The notes under the pieces were generated by a model, which did not search any database, was not told the origin of the DNA, and was given only the letters and a program-made list of their open reading frames with translations. The position numbers and the translations under genes are program-made. This document shows positions 1 to 7,121 of a stretch of 14,151 bases of DNA, piece after piece. Within the stretch, counting starts at the first letter, position 1. Every line of letters starts with the position of its first letter. Origin of the DNA: an uncultured Collinsella sp. (GTDB taxonomy: Bacteria; Actinomycetota; Coriobacteriia; Coriobacteriales; Coriobacteriaceae); NCBI GenBank assembly GCA_900550815.1, contig URTW01000032.1:1-14151 (forward strand), read 5' to 3'.

Positions 1-1
1 G

Positions 2-400
2 AGCTGGAAGACCGCGCGTGGTATCGGAGGCTTCCAGGTGCGCTCACTGGTGCCGGGCACGTCGCGCTCCGGTTCTACCATCATCGGTGGCCTGCTGCTG
101 GGCTGCACGCGTTCGGTGGCGTCTAAGTTCACGTTCTTCCTGGCCATTCCTGTCATGTTTGGCGCGAGCGCGCTCAAGCTGGTCAAGTACTTCGTTAAGG
201 GCGGCACCTTCGGCACCAACGAGATCGCCATCCTGGGCGTGGGCTGCGTCGTCGCCTTTGTGGTGTCGCTTATCGCCATCAAGTGGCTTATGGGCTTCGT
301 CCGCCGTCACGACTTCAAGTGCTTCGGCGTCTACCGCATCATCCTGGGCATCGTGGTGCTTGCGTACTTCTTTGTCCTGGAGCCGATGCTCGGCCTGTAA
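2..400 (+). CDS. uppP: Undecaprenyl-diphosphatase UppP/BacA, C-terminal part
   Basis: UppP is an integral membrane enzyme that dephosphorylates undecaprenyl diphosphate to recycle the lipid carrier for peptidoglycan; it is also linked to bacitracin resistance. The 5' end lies outside the window, so only about 132 C-terminal residues are seen, roughly half the usual length of about 270. The open frame runs in from base 2, and the GTG at 38 is an internal valine, not a start. Bases 52-72 encode PGTSRSG, the second signature motif of the family, followed by a Gly/Leu-rich helix. Further hydrophobic segments follow, including one around [17 protein letters not shown] and a C-terminal helix ending in FVLEPMLGL. 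The stop is TAA and a strong hairpin follows about 50 bases later, so this is probably the end of its transcript. The family call is firm because of the motif and membrane pattern. Confidence 0.93.
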   Translation, partial: SWKTARGIGGFQVRSLVPGTSRSGSTIIGGLLLGCTRSVASKFTFFLAIPVMFGASALKLVKYFVKGGTFGTNEIAILGVGCVVAFVVSLIAIKWLMGFVRRHDFKCFGVYRIILGIVVLAYFFVLEPMLGL

Positions 401-448
401 CTTAGTCGACGCTGCGCGGCGGCCGGGGCGACAACTTGTCATTCAAAG

Positions 449-485
449 GGGGCGGCATGACCAGAAGGTCTATGCCGCCCCATTT
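449..485 (+). terminator. Rho-independent-type terminator after uppP
   Basis: The arms at 449-462 and 467-481 pair as a 14-bp GC-rich stem with one bulged T at 471 and an AGAA loop, followed by ATTT. The U-tract is short but the hairpin is very stable, and it sits 50 bases after the uppP stop. Confidence 0.7.
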
Positions 486-549
486 CATGCCAATTTGTTC
501 GCCCCGGCCACCGCTCGCTGCTGCTGCCATGACATCGGTGGCCCCCTGA

Positions 550-616
550 TTGGTGCAATGGGGTCAGGTTGCTTTGCAGCAACATGGTGCAGACTAACCT
601 GCCCCCATTGCGCCAA
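550..616. repeat. REP/MITE-like palindromic repeat, copy 1
   Basis: The outer arms 550-570 and 596-616 are inverted copies over 21 bases with two mismatches. They contain GGTGCAATGGGG and CCCCCATTGCGCC. The centre carries an imperfect inner palindrome (about 574-594) resembling TTTGCACCA..TGGTGCAAA. The inner palindrome matches the one at 6980-7000 at 18 of 21 positions and the left arm also matches, so two members of one family are present. No transposase gene is attached. Confidence 0.65.
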
Positions 617-688
617 ATCCGCTGGGGTGGGCCTGACGGTGGCGCACGGAGTCGTGGTGTGATTTGCGTCGGTGTCCGCGCGGCTCGG

Positions 689-694
689 TATACT
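689..694 (+). promoter_or_regulatory. Candidate -10 box for pcrA
   Basis: TATACT lies 61 bases before the pcrA ATG. A possible -35 is TTGCGT at 664-669, with a spacing of 19, which is longer than ideal. The same TATACT hexamer precedes three other genes in this window. Confidence 0.4.
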
Positions 695-755
695 GGTACG
701 GCTCAAACTATGGCGCCGCCCGCAGGCGCGCCGTCCGTCAGATGAGGAGTCGCCC

Positions 756-2102
756 ATGACCCAGCCCTTGCCCTGGGAAAAGAACGCCACGGTACCCGTG
801 CCGCCCGCGCCGGAACCCGTGCCGCTCGATGCATACACCGCCCCTGCAGCGCCGGAGCCCGAGCTCGTCCCGCTCGACATCTACGACGCTCCTGCGCCGG
901 CACCCAAACCCGCCAAGCCGCTCGTCGACATCGACAGCCTGAATCCCGCCCAGCGCGAGGCGGTTCTGACCACCGAGGGCCCGTTGCTGGTGCTCGCCGG
1001 CGCCGGCTCGGGCAAGACCCGCGTCCTGACCTTCCGCATCGCCCACATGCTCGGCGACCTGGGTGTTAAGCCCTGGCAGATCCTTGCCATCACGTTTACC
1101 AACAAGGCCGCGGCCGAGATGCGCGAGCGTCTGGCGGCACTCATCCCCAGCGGTACCCGCGGCATGTGGGTGTGCACCTTCCATGCTATGTGCGTGCGCA
1201 TGCTGCGCGAGGACGCCGACCTGCTGGGCTACACCGGTCAGTTCACCATCTACGATGACGATGACTCAAAGCGCATGGTGCGTGACATTATGCAAGCACT
1301 CGGCATTGAGCAAAAGCAGTTCCCCATCAACATGATCCGCAGCAAGATCAGCTCGGCTAAAAACGCCATGATCGGGCCCGAGGACATGCTCAAATCCGCC
1401 GACAGCCCTAATGACAAAAAGGCTGCGCAGGTCTACCTGGAGCTGGAGCGCCGCCTGCGCGCCGCCAACGCGATGGACTTCGACGATCTGCTCGTGCGCA
1501 CGCTCGAGCTGCTGCGCACCCGCTCCGAGGTGCTCGACAAGTACCAGGAGCGCTTCCGCTACATTAGCGTCGACGAGTATCAGGACACCAACCACGTCCA
1601 GTACGAGATCGCCAACCTGCTGGCCGCCAAGTACCAAAACCTCATGGTCGTGGGCGACGACGACCAGTCCATTTATAGCTGGCGTGGTGCCGACATCACC
1701 AATATCCTGGACTTTGAGAAGGACTTCAAAAACTGCAAGACCGTCAAGCTGGAGCAGAACTACCGCTCCACGGGTCACATCCTGAGCGCCGCCAATGCCG
1801 TGGTGCGCCACAACTCGCAGCGCAAGGACAAGCGCCTGTTTACGGCCGAGGGCGATGGCGAGAAGATCCAGGCCTTCCAGGCGAGCGACGAGCGCGACGA
1901 GGGCCGCTGGATTGCCGGCGAGATCGAGAAGCTGCACTCCAAGGGCACGAGCTACGACGATATCGCCGTGTTCTACCGCACCAACGCCCAGTCGCGTATT
2001 CTCGAAGATATGTTCCTGCGCGCGGGCGTGCCCTACAAGATCGTGGGCGGCACGCGATTCTTCGACCGTGCCGAGATCCGCGACGTCATGGCCTACCTCT
2101 AG
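756..2102 (+). pseudogene. pcrA: PcrA/UvrD helicase, N-terminal part (gene cut by in-frame TAG)
   Basis: This is the first 448 codons of a superfamily 1A 3'-5' DNA helicase of the UvrD/PcrA type, which acts in repair, replication restart and clearing of RNA polymerase. The ATG at 756 is chosen because GAGGAG at 744-749 lies 6 bases upstream; the open frame also extends to a GTG at 672 with no such site. A Pro/Ala-rich N-terminal extension of about 60 residues precedes the Q-motif region (LNPAQREAVL). Helicase motifs seen are Walker A GAGSGKT (residues 82-88), Walker B DEYQD (273-277), motif III VGDDDQSIYSWRG and motif IV EQNYRST. The frame stops at TAG 2100-2102, directly after VMAYL, where known PcrA and UvrD proteins carry an arginine and continue. 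The remainder follows in the same frame at 2103-3656. Alone, this part lacks motifs V and VI and should not work as a helicase. Confidence 0.9.
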
Positions 2103-3656
2103 ATGATCGTGATCCCGGCCGACGAGATGAGCGTCAGGCGCGTCATCAACACACCTCGCCGCGGCATCGGTTCCACCTCGATTCAAAAAATTGAGCAGCT
2201 GGCGCGCGACAACCGCTGCTCGTTCTTCCAGGCCTGCGAGATCGCGTGCGCCGAAACCGGCATGTTTAGCGCCAAGGTGCGCAATGGCCTGTCGAGCTTT
2301 GTCTCGCTGGTGCGCGAGGGTCGCCGCATGGACGGCGAACTCAAGGACGTCGTCGAGATAATCGTCGATAAGACGGGCCTGCTGCAGGCATTCCGCGCCG
2401 AGGGCACCATGGAGTCCGAGAGCCGCGCCGAGAACATCCAGGAATTCCTGGGCGTTGCGGCCGAATTTGAAGAGACACACGAGGATATCGAGGGTACGCT
2501 TGAGAGCTTGGAAGAGCTGCGCGCGGCTGGCGTTGCCGATGTGCCTGCCGACGCTGAGCCCGAGCCCGTTGTGGTGAGCGCGCCTGCGCCCGAGCCGGGA
2601 CCGTCCGCGCCCGCGTCCTCGTTTGAGGCGCTGGTCGGCGCGCGCGATGCCGCAGGTTCCAATCCGCTCGATAGCCTAGCCGCCCCGGCGCTCTCGCCGC
2701 AGGATGCTCTGGCCGCCGCCATCGCGGGCAACGCATATGCCGCGTCGACGGAGATGCCGGCGGGTGCCGTGCATGCTGACGAGATCGAGCGCACCTACGG
2801 TCCGCTCACCTGTAAGGCGCTGCCGGCACTCATGGAGTGGCTGGCCCTGCGCTCCGACTTGGATTCCCTAGCCGGTGAGACGCATGCCATTACCATGATG
2901 ACCATCCACTCCGCCAAGGGCCTGGAGTTCCCGGCGGTGTTCGTGGCCGGCATGGAGGAGGGTATCTTCCCGCACGTGCACGACTTTGGCGGCAGCGATG
3001 ACCCGGGTAAGCTCGAGGAGGAGCGTCGCCTGGCCTACGTCGCCATCACGCGCGCCCGTAAGCGCCTGTTCTTGACCTATGCGGCCACGCGTCGCACCTA
3101 CGGCTCGACCTCTGCCAACCCGCGTTCGCGCTTCCTCAACGAGATTCCGTTTGAGGATATCGAGTTTAGCGGTATCGGTTCTGCCGGCTTTGAAGGCACG
3201 GGCTGGGAGAAGCGCGGCGACCGTCACGGCACCTTTGGCTCGGGCATGGGCTCGGATATGTATGGCGGCAAGGTGTTTGGCTCGCATACGCGCTCGACCG
3301 GCGGCTCTGGATCGCGTAGCGGATCGAGCTTCGATGACTTCTTTGGCGGCAGCACTTATGGCACCGAGCGCCATCGTGGGGTTTCGCCCGACGCCGGCCG
3401 TGTTGCCTCGACCTTTGGCTCGGGCGCGCCGCGAGCCAAAAAGCCGTCATCCAAGGTGTCGCCGACGGTGGAGCGCAAGGTCGATCGCGCCAGCGCATCG
3501 CAGGACTTTTCCGCGGGCGATACCGTGAGCCACAAGACCTTTGGCACGGGCACCGTGATCTCGGTCGCCGGAGACATGATCGAGGTCCAATTCGAAAAGA
3601 CCGGCCAGACCAAAAAGCTAATGAAAGGTTTTGCACCGATCGTCAAGCTGTCGTGA
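2103..3656 (+). pseudogene. pcrA: PcrA/UvrD helicase, C-terminal part (continuation after TAG)
   Basis: This is the in-frame continuation of the gene starting at 756. ATG 2103 directly abuts the stop, so reinitiation could in principle give a 517-residue second polypeptide; no independent ribosome-binding site is evident. It begins MIVIPADEMSVRRVINTPRR, which fits the PcrA pattern YLR..xNP.D..S.RRI.N.P.RGIG, except that Ile replaces the usual Asn before Pro. Motif V (TIHSAKGLEF with GMEEGIFPH) and motif VI (EERRLAYVAITRARKRLF) are intact. An Ala/Pro/Glu-rich stretch of about 95 residues (roughly 2524-2800) interrupts the region between NIQEFLGVAAEFEET and LALRSDLDSL. A Gly/Ser-rich linker then leads to a C-terminal Tudor-like domain (about 3517-3653, GDTVSHKTFGTGTV), which in PcrA contacts RNA polymerase. 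The stop is TGA. No frameshift is seen on either side of the TAG. Confidence 0.9.
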
Positions 3657-3663
3657 TCCCGGC

Positions 3664-3793
3664 GGACCTGGGCGGGCGTTTAGGGAACGATGGCGTGCTC
3701 GGACTGTCCTGCGCTAGACGGAAAGCACATTAAGTGCTTTCCTTTGCGTGCGGAACTCGCGATCGATGTTGCCCTATGCGCCCGCCCAGGTCC
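3664..3793. repeat. 130-bp segment bounded by 15-bp perfect inverted repeats
   Basis: GGACCTGGGCGGGCG at 3664-3678 is exactly inverted at 3779-3793, and weaker pairing extends about 12 bases inward (AGGGAAC against AGGGCAAC). A terminator hairpin lies in the middle. No target-site duplication is evident outside the arms. It may be a miniature mobile element or one extended transcript-end structure. Confidence 0.5.
3720..3745 (+). terminator. Rho-independent terminator after pcrA
   Basis: GGAAAGCAC (3720-3728) pairs with GTGCTTTCC (3734-3742) across an ATTAA loop and is followed by TTT. It lies 64 bases after the pcrA stop. Confidence 0.7.
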
Positions 3794-3876
3794 TTAGTTA
3801 AGGTTGCTTGCGAACATCGCTTTGCTTGTCTGCCTTTTTGGTCTGGAGAGCCGGGTGGGCTGATAAATAGATATGG

Positions 3877-3917
3877 CAAGGGGCTCTCCCGTACATGGAC
3901 GGGGGAGCCCCTTGTTT
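3877..3917. terminator. Strong hairpin terminator between convergent pcrA and manA
   Basis: The arms 3877-3892 and 3899-3914 form a 16-bp stem with one G-T pair and an ACATGG loop. TTTCGTTT follows on the plus strand; the minus-strand exit is less U-rich. It lies 22 bases past the manA stop and can serve both convergent transcripts. Confidence 0.75.
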
Positions 3918-3938
3918 CGTTTGGGTTGTTGGTGCGAT

Positions 3939-4871
3939 CTACAGGTGCGAGACGATCAGTTCCATCTTGCCCTCGAGCTCGATCTGGTCCACGGTGCTCG
4001 GGGCCAGCAGGTGGCTTCCCTTGTGGACGGGGTCGCCGCAGACGGTGCCTTCGCCGTCGATGACTGACAGGCACATGAAGGGCCAGCGCTGGTCGAGGGT
4101 CTTGCTGCCGTTAACGCGCACGCGATCGACGGTGTAGCAGGGGCAAGACTCGAGCTCGGTCACGCCGTCCGCCTCGGGCGCGGTCACCGTGCCGTCGGTC
4201 GGAGCCTGAACATCAAAGTCGATGCAATCGAGGCTCTGCTCAACGTGCAGCGGGCGCAGCTTGCCGTCGGTGCCGGGACGGTCGTAGTCGTACAGGCGAT
4301 ATGTCACGTCGCTCGACTGCTGCGTCTCCAAAATGAGCGTGCCGGTCTTGATGGCGTGCACGGTGCCGGAATCAATCTGGAAAAAGTCGCCCTTGTGGAT
4401 CGGCAGCACGTTGAGCATGTCGTCCCAGCGGCCGTCCTCGATCATCTGTGCGGCCTCGGCGCGGTCATGCGCGCGCTGGCCGACGATAATCGTGGAGCCG
4501 GGCTCGCAGTCCAGCACATACCAGCACTCGGTTTTGCCCAGGCTGCCGTTCTCGTGCTCGGCGGCGTACTCGTCGTTGGGGTGAATCTGGATCGAAAGGT
4601 CGTCCTTGGCGTCCAGAATCTTAACGAGTAGCGGGAACTCCTTGCCCTCGCAGTTGCCAAAGAGCTCGCGATGCTCGGCCCACAGCCACGACAGCGTGTG
4701 ACCGGCATACGGGCCCTCCGCAATCTGGCAGTCGCCATTGGGGTGGGCCGAGATGGCCCAGCACTCACCGATGGGACCCTTGGGAATGTCGTAACCAAAT
4801 ACGGTTTCGAGCTGGCGGCCACCCCAGATCTTCTTGCGGAAGATCGGCGTCAGTTTAATCAAATCGGACAT
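3939..4871 (-). CDS. manA: Mannose-6-phosphate isomerase, class I
   Basis: ManA interconverts mannose 6-phosphate and fructose 6-phosphate in the cytoplasm and needs zinc. The 310 residues match the short class I form common in Gram-positive bacteria. Residues expected to bind zinc are visible: Gln95 and His97 in SIQIHPNDEYA, Glu115 in GKTECWY and His172 in SGTVHAI. The catalytic-type Arg192 is in YRLYDYDR, and the early motif WGGRQL is typical. The start is taken at the second ATG (4869-4871), 7 bases after GGAGG (4879-4883). The ATG two codons earlier (4875-4877) almost touches that GGAGG, which is too close. The stop is TAG. It lies 74 bases downstream of the GntR gene on the same strand and is probably cotranscribed, which suggests sugar-responsive control. 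The family call is very firm. Confidence 0.95.
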   Translation of the reverse strand: MSDLIKLTPIFRKKIWGGRQLETVFGYDIPKGPIGECWAISAHPNGDCQIAEGPYAGHTLSWLWAEHRELFGNCEGKEFPLLVKILDAKDDLSIQIHPNDEYAAEHENGSLGKTECWYVLDCEPGSTIIVGQRAHDRAEAAQMIEDGRWDDMLNVLPIHKGDFFQIDSGTVHAIKTGTLILETQQSSDVTYRLYDYDRPGTDGKLRPLHVEQSLDCIDFDVQAPTDGTVTAPEADGVTELESCPCYTVDRVRVNGSKTLDQRWPFMCLSVIDGEGTVCGDPVHKGSHLLAPSTVDQIELEGKMELIVSHL

Positions 4872-4893
4872 ATTCATACCTCCATTGTGTTGC

Positions 4894-4931
4894 GCGGGCG
4901 CCGCGCAAAGCAGCGCAAAACGAGCGCCCGC
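4894..4931. repeat. GC-rich inverted repeat between gntR and manA
   Basis: GCGGGCGC (4894-4901) is inverted as GCGCCCGC (4924-4931), and the interior holds a further short dyad (TTGCGCG/CGCGCAA overlapping its left end). No U-tract follows on the minus strand, so it looks more like a processing or stability hairpin than a terminator. Confidence 0.45.
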
Positions 4932-4945
4932 ATGACTACAAAAAC

Positions 4946-5665
4946 CTACGCCAACGTTACATTGTGCAACTCAAAGCGGTCGCCAACGTTGCGCGAGACC
5001 GAATACTCAAAGGCGGCGCCGCTGTCCAAAAAGCCAATCTGGGTGAGCTCGAGCAGGGGAGAGCCAAGTTTGGTGTCCAGACGCTTGGCTTCTTCCTCGG
5101 TTGCTGCCACGGCGCGAATGGTACGGTGGAAGCTCGATATCTTCAGCCCACATTGCTCGCGGATGAAGGGGGAGACCGATCCGGACTGGTCCTTCTTTTT
5201 AAGGCCTGGAATCAGCTCGAGGGGCATGTAGGTGTACTCGATAACGATGGGCTTCTCATCGGCCTGACGCACGCGCACGATGTGATAGGCAAAGTCATCC
5301 TCGGCAATTCCCAGCTGGGCTGCGATGTCCGCTGGTGGATTAACAATCGAGAAATCGTAGACCACCGAGGTCACCTTCTCCCCGCGGTGCTCATACGAAA
5401 AACCCTGGGCACGGTCGTTTTTGCCCTGGAAAAACGCCTGGCCGGGAAGTCCCGCCGTGTCCTTAACGTAGGTACCCGATCCACGACGGCTGGTAATAAG
5501 ACCTTCCTCGGTGATTTGCTCGATAGCTCGTTTGACGGTGATTTTGGAAACGCTATAGAGCTCGCAGAACTCAACGACGGTGGGAAGCTTGTCGCCCGGT
5601 TTAAGAGCACCATCCTCGATACTTCGACGAATATCTGCAGCTATCGCCTCGTATTTGGGAATCAA
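4946..5665 (-). CDS. GntR-family regulator with UTRA ligand-binding domain
   Basis: This is a 239-residue one-domain-plus-sensor repressor of the HutC/UTRA subfamily, whose members usually sense a phosphorylated sugar or similar small molecule. Residues about 1-70 form the winged helix-turn-helix (KYEAIAADIRRSIEDGALKP, then PTVVEFCELYSVSKITVKRA and the wing RRGSGTYV). Residues about 95-235 match the UTRA fold, ending in an EYSVSRNVGDRFELH-type motif. The start is TTG at 5663-5665; GGAGG lies 4 bases upstream (5670-5674) and no in-frame ATG is near. The stop is TAG. It precedes manA on the same strand and diverges from the glucokinase gene, so it may control both. The effector cannot be read from sequence. 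A NagR/DasR-like amino-sugar role is possible, but no classic DasR-type site was found. Confidence 0.9.
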   Translation of the reverse strand: MIPKYEAIAADIRRSIEDGALKPGDKLPTVVEFCELYSVSKITVKRAIEQITEEGLITSRRGSGTYVKDTAGLPGQAFFQGKNDRAQGFSYEHRGEKVTSVVYDFSIVNPPADIAAQLGIAEDDFAYHIVRVRQADEKPIVIEYTYMPLELIPGLKKKDQSGSVSPFIREQCGLKISSFHRTIRAVAATEEEAKRLDTKLGSPLLELTQIGFLDSGAAFEYSVSRNVGDRFELHNVTLA

Positions 5666-5701
5666 GGAACCTCCTTTCCAACTTGATTGAGAATAAAAGA
5701 A

Positions 5702-5707
5702 AGTATA
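5702..5707 (-). promoter_or_regulatory. Candidate -10 box for gntR-manA
   Basis: On the minus strand this reads TATACT, 36 bases before the TTG start of gntR. It would give a leader of about 30 nt containing the GGAGG site. No clear -35 was found; TTGAC directly abuts the hexamer. Confidence 0.4.
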
Positions 5708-5907
5708 GTCAACGCCTAAGTATCTCTATTGAGTTATTGAAAAGTTCGAGAACGATAAAATCAAAAGACGCCCCGCTTGTAAAATCAGAGCGTTTTAAAT
5801 GATAAACATCTGAGTAGTGTTGTGTTGAGGAATGATCGGTCCGGGGACGGGACCGAACCGATATAGCGGCCAGCGAACCGAATCTCGTACTCTGCGTTTC
5901 CCCAGAT

Positions 5908-5949
5908 AAAACCTGCCAAAACAAACCTGTCCCTTTTTGGTAGGTTTTT
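5908..5949. promoter_or_regulatory. AT-flanked inverted repeat upstream of glucokinase
   Basis: AAAACCTGCCAAAA (5908-5921) is inverted with one mismatch as TTTTGGTAGGTTTT (5935-5948), with a 13-base centre that contains a third AAACCTG. It overlaps the expected -35 zone of the kinase promoter, so it could be an operator. As RNA it would also look like a terminator. Confidence 0.5.
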
Positions 5950-5962
5950 GCCTTGGGAGCGG

Positions 5963-5968
5963 TACCAT
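5963..5968 (+). promoter_or_regulatory. Weak candidate -10 box for glucokinase
   Basis: TACCAT lies 34 bases before the ATG at 6003, and the same hexamer precedes the pyrophosphatase gene. No convincing -35 is seen. Confidence 0.3.
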
Positions 5969-6002
5969 ACAGGCAATGTTTAAACGAGAAAGGTGGGCTC
6001 CC

Positions 6003-6956
6003 ATGGAACCTAAGCAGTACTACATCGGCATTGACGTTGGCGGCACTTCGGTTAAGGAGGGCCTGTTCGACGAAGACGGTAACCTGCTTGCCAAGGCCAG
6101 CGTGCCCACGCCTCCCATCGTTGACGCTGCGGGCTTTGCCGCGGTGACCGAGGCTATCGACCAGGTGGTCGCCAAAGCCCAGATTCCGCGTGCCTTTGTG
6201 GCGGGCATTGGCCTGGCCGTTCCGTGCCCCATCCCGGCATCGGGCGATGCCAAGGTCAAGGCCAACATTGCCATTAACCTGCCCGAGCTGAGGATCGCCA
6301 TTCAAAAGCACTGTCCCGACGCGGTCGTTAAGTACGAGAACGATGCCAACGCCGCTGCCATGGGCGAGGCCTGGCTCGGTTCTGCCAAGGGCGTGCAGAA
6401 CGTGGTGATGGTCACCATCGGTACCGGCGTGGGCGGCGGCGTTATCGTTAACGGCGACGTGGTATCGGGCGTTGTGGGCGCCGGCGGCGAGATTGGTCAC
6501 ATGTGCCTGAACCCGGCCGAGGAGCGTACCTGCGGCTGCGGTGGCCATGGCCACCTGGAGCAGTATTCCAGCGCCACCGGCGTGGTGAGCAACTACCTTG
6601 CTGAGTGCAAGAAGGCGGGCGTCGAGCCCATCGAGCTCACCGGCCCTTCAGATTCCAAGGACGTGTTCCAGGCCTGCCGCGAGGGCGACAAGCTCGCACT
6701 GGCAGCTGCCGATACCATGGCCGACTACCTCGGCCGCGCCCTGGCGCTTATTGCCAACGTGGTCGACCCCGAGATGTTCCTTATCGGTGGCGGCGCCTCC
6801 GCCTCGGCCGATGTCTACCTCGACAAGGCTCGCGAGTACTTCCAGCGCTACGCGCTCTCTGCCTCGCGCGAGACGCCCATCGAGGTCGCTTCGCTCGGAA
6901 ACGACGCCGGCATCATCGGTGCCGCCTACGTAGCCCTGCGCGCCGCCGGTAAATAG
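6003..6956 (+). CDS. glk: ROK-family glucokinase
   Basis: This cytoplasmic kinase phosphorylates glucose (possibly related hexoses) with ATP to the 6-phosphate. The ATG at 6003 follows AGGTGG (5991-5996) by 6 bases; the frame is open further upstream but without that site. It encodes 317 residues, a normal ROK length. The ATP-binding loop is IGIDVGGTSVK (8-18), the catalytic Asp114 lies in ENDANAAAMGE, and the second phosphate-binding segment is TIGTGVGGGV. The sugar and zinc region has Glu163 and His166 (GEIGHM), then CGCGGHGHLE (177-186). The usual third cysteine of CxCGxxGCxE is His184, a substitution that can still bind zinc. The gene diverges from the GntR/ManA pair, consistent with a hexose-use locus. 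The stop is TAG. Fructokinase or N-acetylhexosamine kinase activity cannot be excluded from sequence. Confidence 0.9.
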   Translation: MEPKQYYIGIDVGGTSVKEGLFDEDGNLLAKASVPTPPIVDAAGFAAVTEAIDQVVAKAQIPRAFVAGIGLAVPCPIPASGDAKVKANIAINLPELRIAIQKHCPDAVVKYENDANAAAMGEAWLGSAKGVQNVVMVTIGTGVGGGVIVNGDVVSGVVGAGGEIGHMCLNPAEERTCGCGGHGHLEQYSSATGVVSNYLAECKKAGVEPIELTGPSDSKDVFQACREGDKLALAAADTMADYLGRALALIANVVDPEMFLIGGGASASADVYLDKAREYFQRYALSASRETPIEVASLGNDAGIIGAAYVALRAAGK

Positions 6957-7015
6957 CTGGTGCAAGGGGGACAGGATGCTTTGCACCAATATGGTGCAAA
7001 AGGGACAACCTTGGC
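6957..7015. repeat. REP/MITE-like palindromic repeat, copy 2
   Basis: It starts right after the glucokinase stop. The inner palindrome TTTGCACCA (6980-6988), loop ATA, TGGTGCAAA (6992-7000) is perfect. The left arm (6957-6979) matches the copy at 550-572 at 19 of 23 bases. The right arm is diverged (AAGGGACAACCTTGGCCCC). As RNA it could act as a 3' hairpin for glk, though no U-tract follows. Confidence 0.6.
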
Positions 7016-7077
7016 CCCGTGCCTGCCCCAAAATATACCGTAGCCCTTCCGTCTGCGAAGGCTCGGCATCGGCGTGC

Positions 7078-7083
7078 TACCAT
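7078..7083 (+). promoter_or_regulatory. Weak candidate -10 box for pyrophosphatase
   Basis: TACCAT lies 38 bases before the ATG at 7122, the same hexamer as that upstream of glucokinase. No -35 is assigned. Confidence 0.3.
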
Positions 7084-7121
7084 AGCTACGTCCAAGTACA
7101 CATATCAAGTGGAGGATACCC

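Larger units (their letters stand above)
401..755. other. Spacer between uppP and pcrA, no gene seen
   Basis: This 355-base gap holds the uppP terminator, an 8-bp dyad (GGCCACCG at 506-513, CGGTGGCC at 536-543), a long palindromic repeat at 550-616, and a likely pcrA promoter box at 689-694. Open frames crossing it lack ribosome-binding sites and give Arg/Ser/Cys-rich translations typical of out-of-frame reading, so none is called. Confidence 0.7.
5666..6002. other. Divergent regulatory spacer between gntR and glucokinase
   Basis: This 337-base gap is AT-rich near the regulator and dyad-rich near the kinase. It holds a minus-strand TATACT (5702-5707) for gntR, a CGGTCC/GGACCG dyad (5837-5842, 5850-5855) within an ATCGGT/ACCGAT pair, a 14-bp inverted repeat at 5908-5948, and TACCAT at 5963-5968 before the kinase. 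No gene is supported here. Confidence 0.6.

Noticed and set aside
2100..2102. Pyrrolysine or selenocysteine insertion at the in-frame stops
   Set aside because: Selenocysteine uses TGA. Pyrrolysine would use TAG, but helicase and antiporter positions holding Arg and Leu have no reason for it, and no pyl gene is in the window.
1266..2480. 404-codon open frame antisense to pcrA
   Set aside because: It mirrors pcrA codon structure in GC-rich DNA, has no ribosome-binding site, and the translation is Val/Leu/Ala/Gly/Asp-rich without motifs. It happens to run through the pcrA TAG, which explains nothing.
5837..5855. DasR/NagR-type operator near gntR
   Set aside because: GGTC and GACC are present, but separated by 9 bases instead of the 2 typical of that operator, so it is only noted as a dyad.
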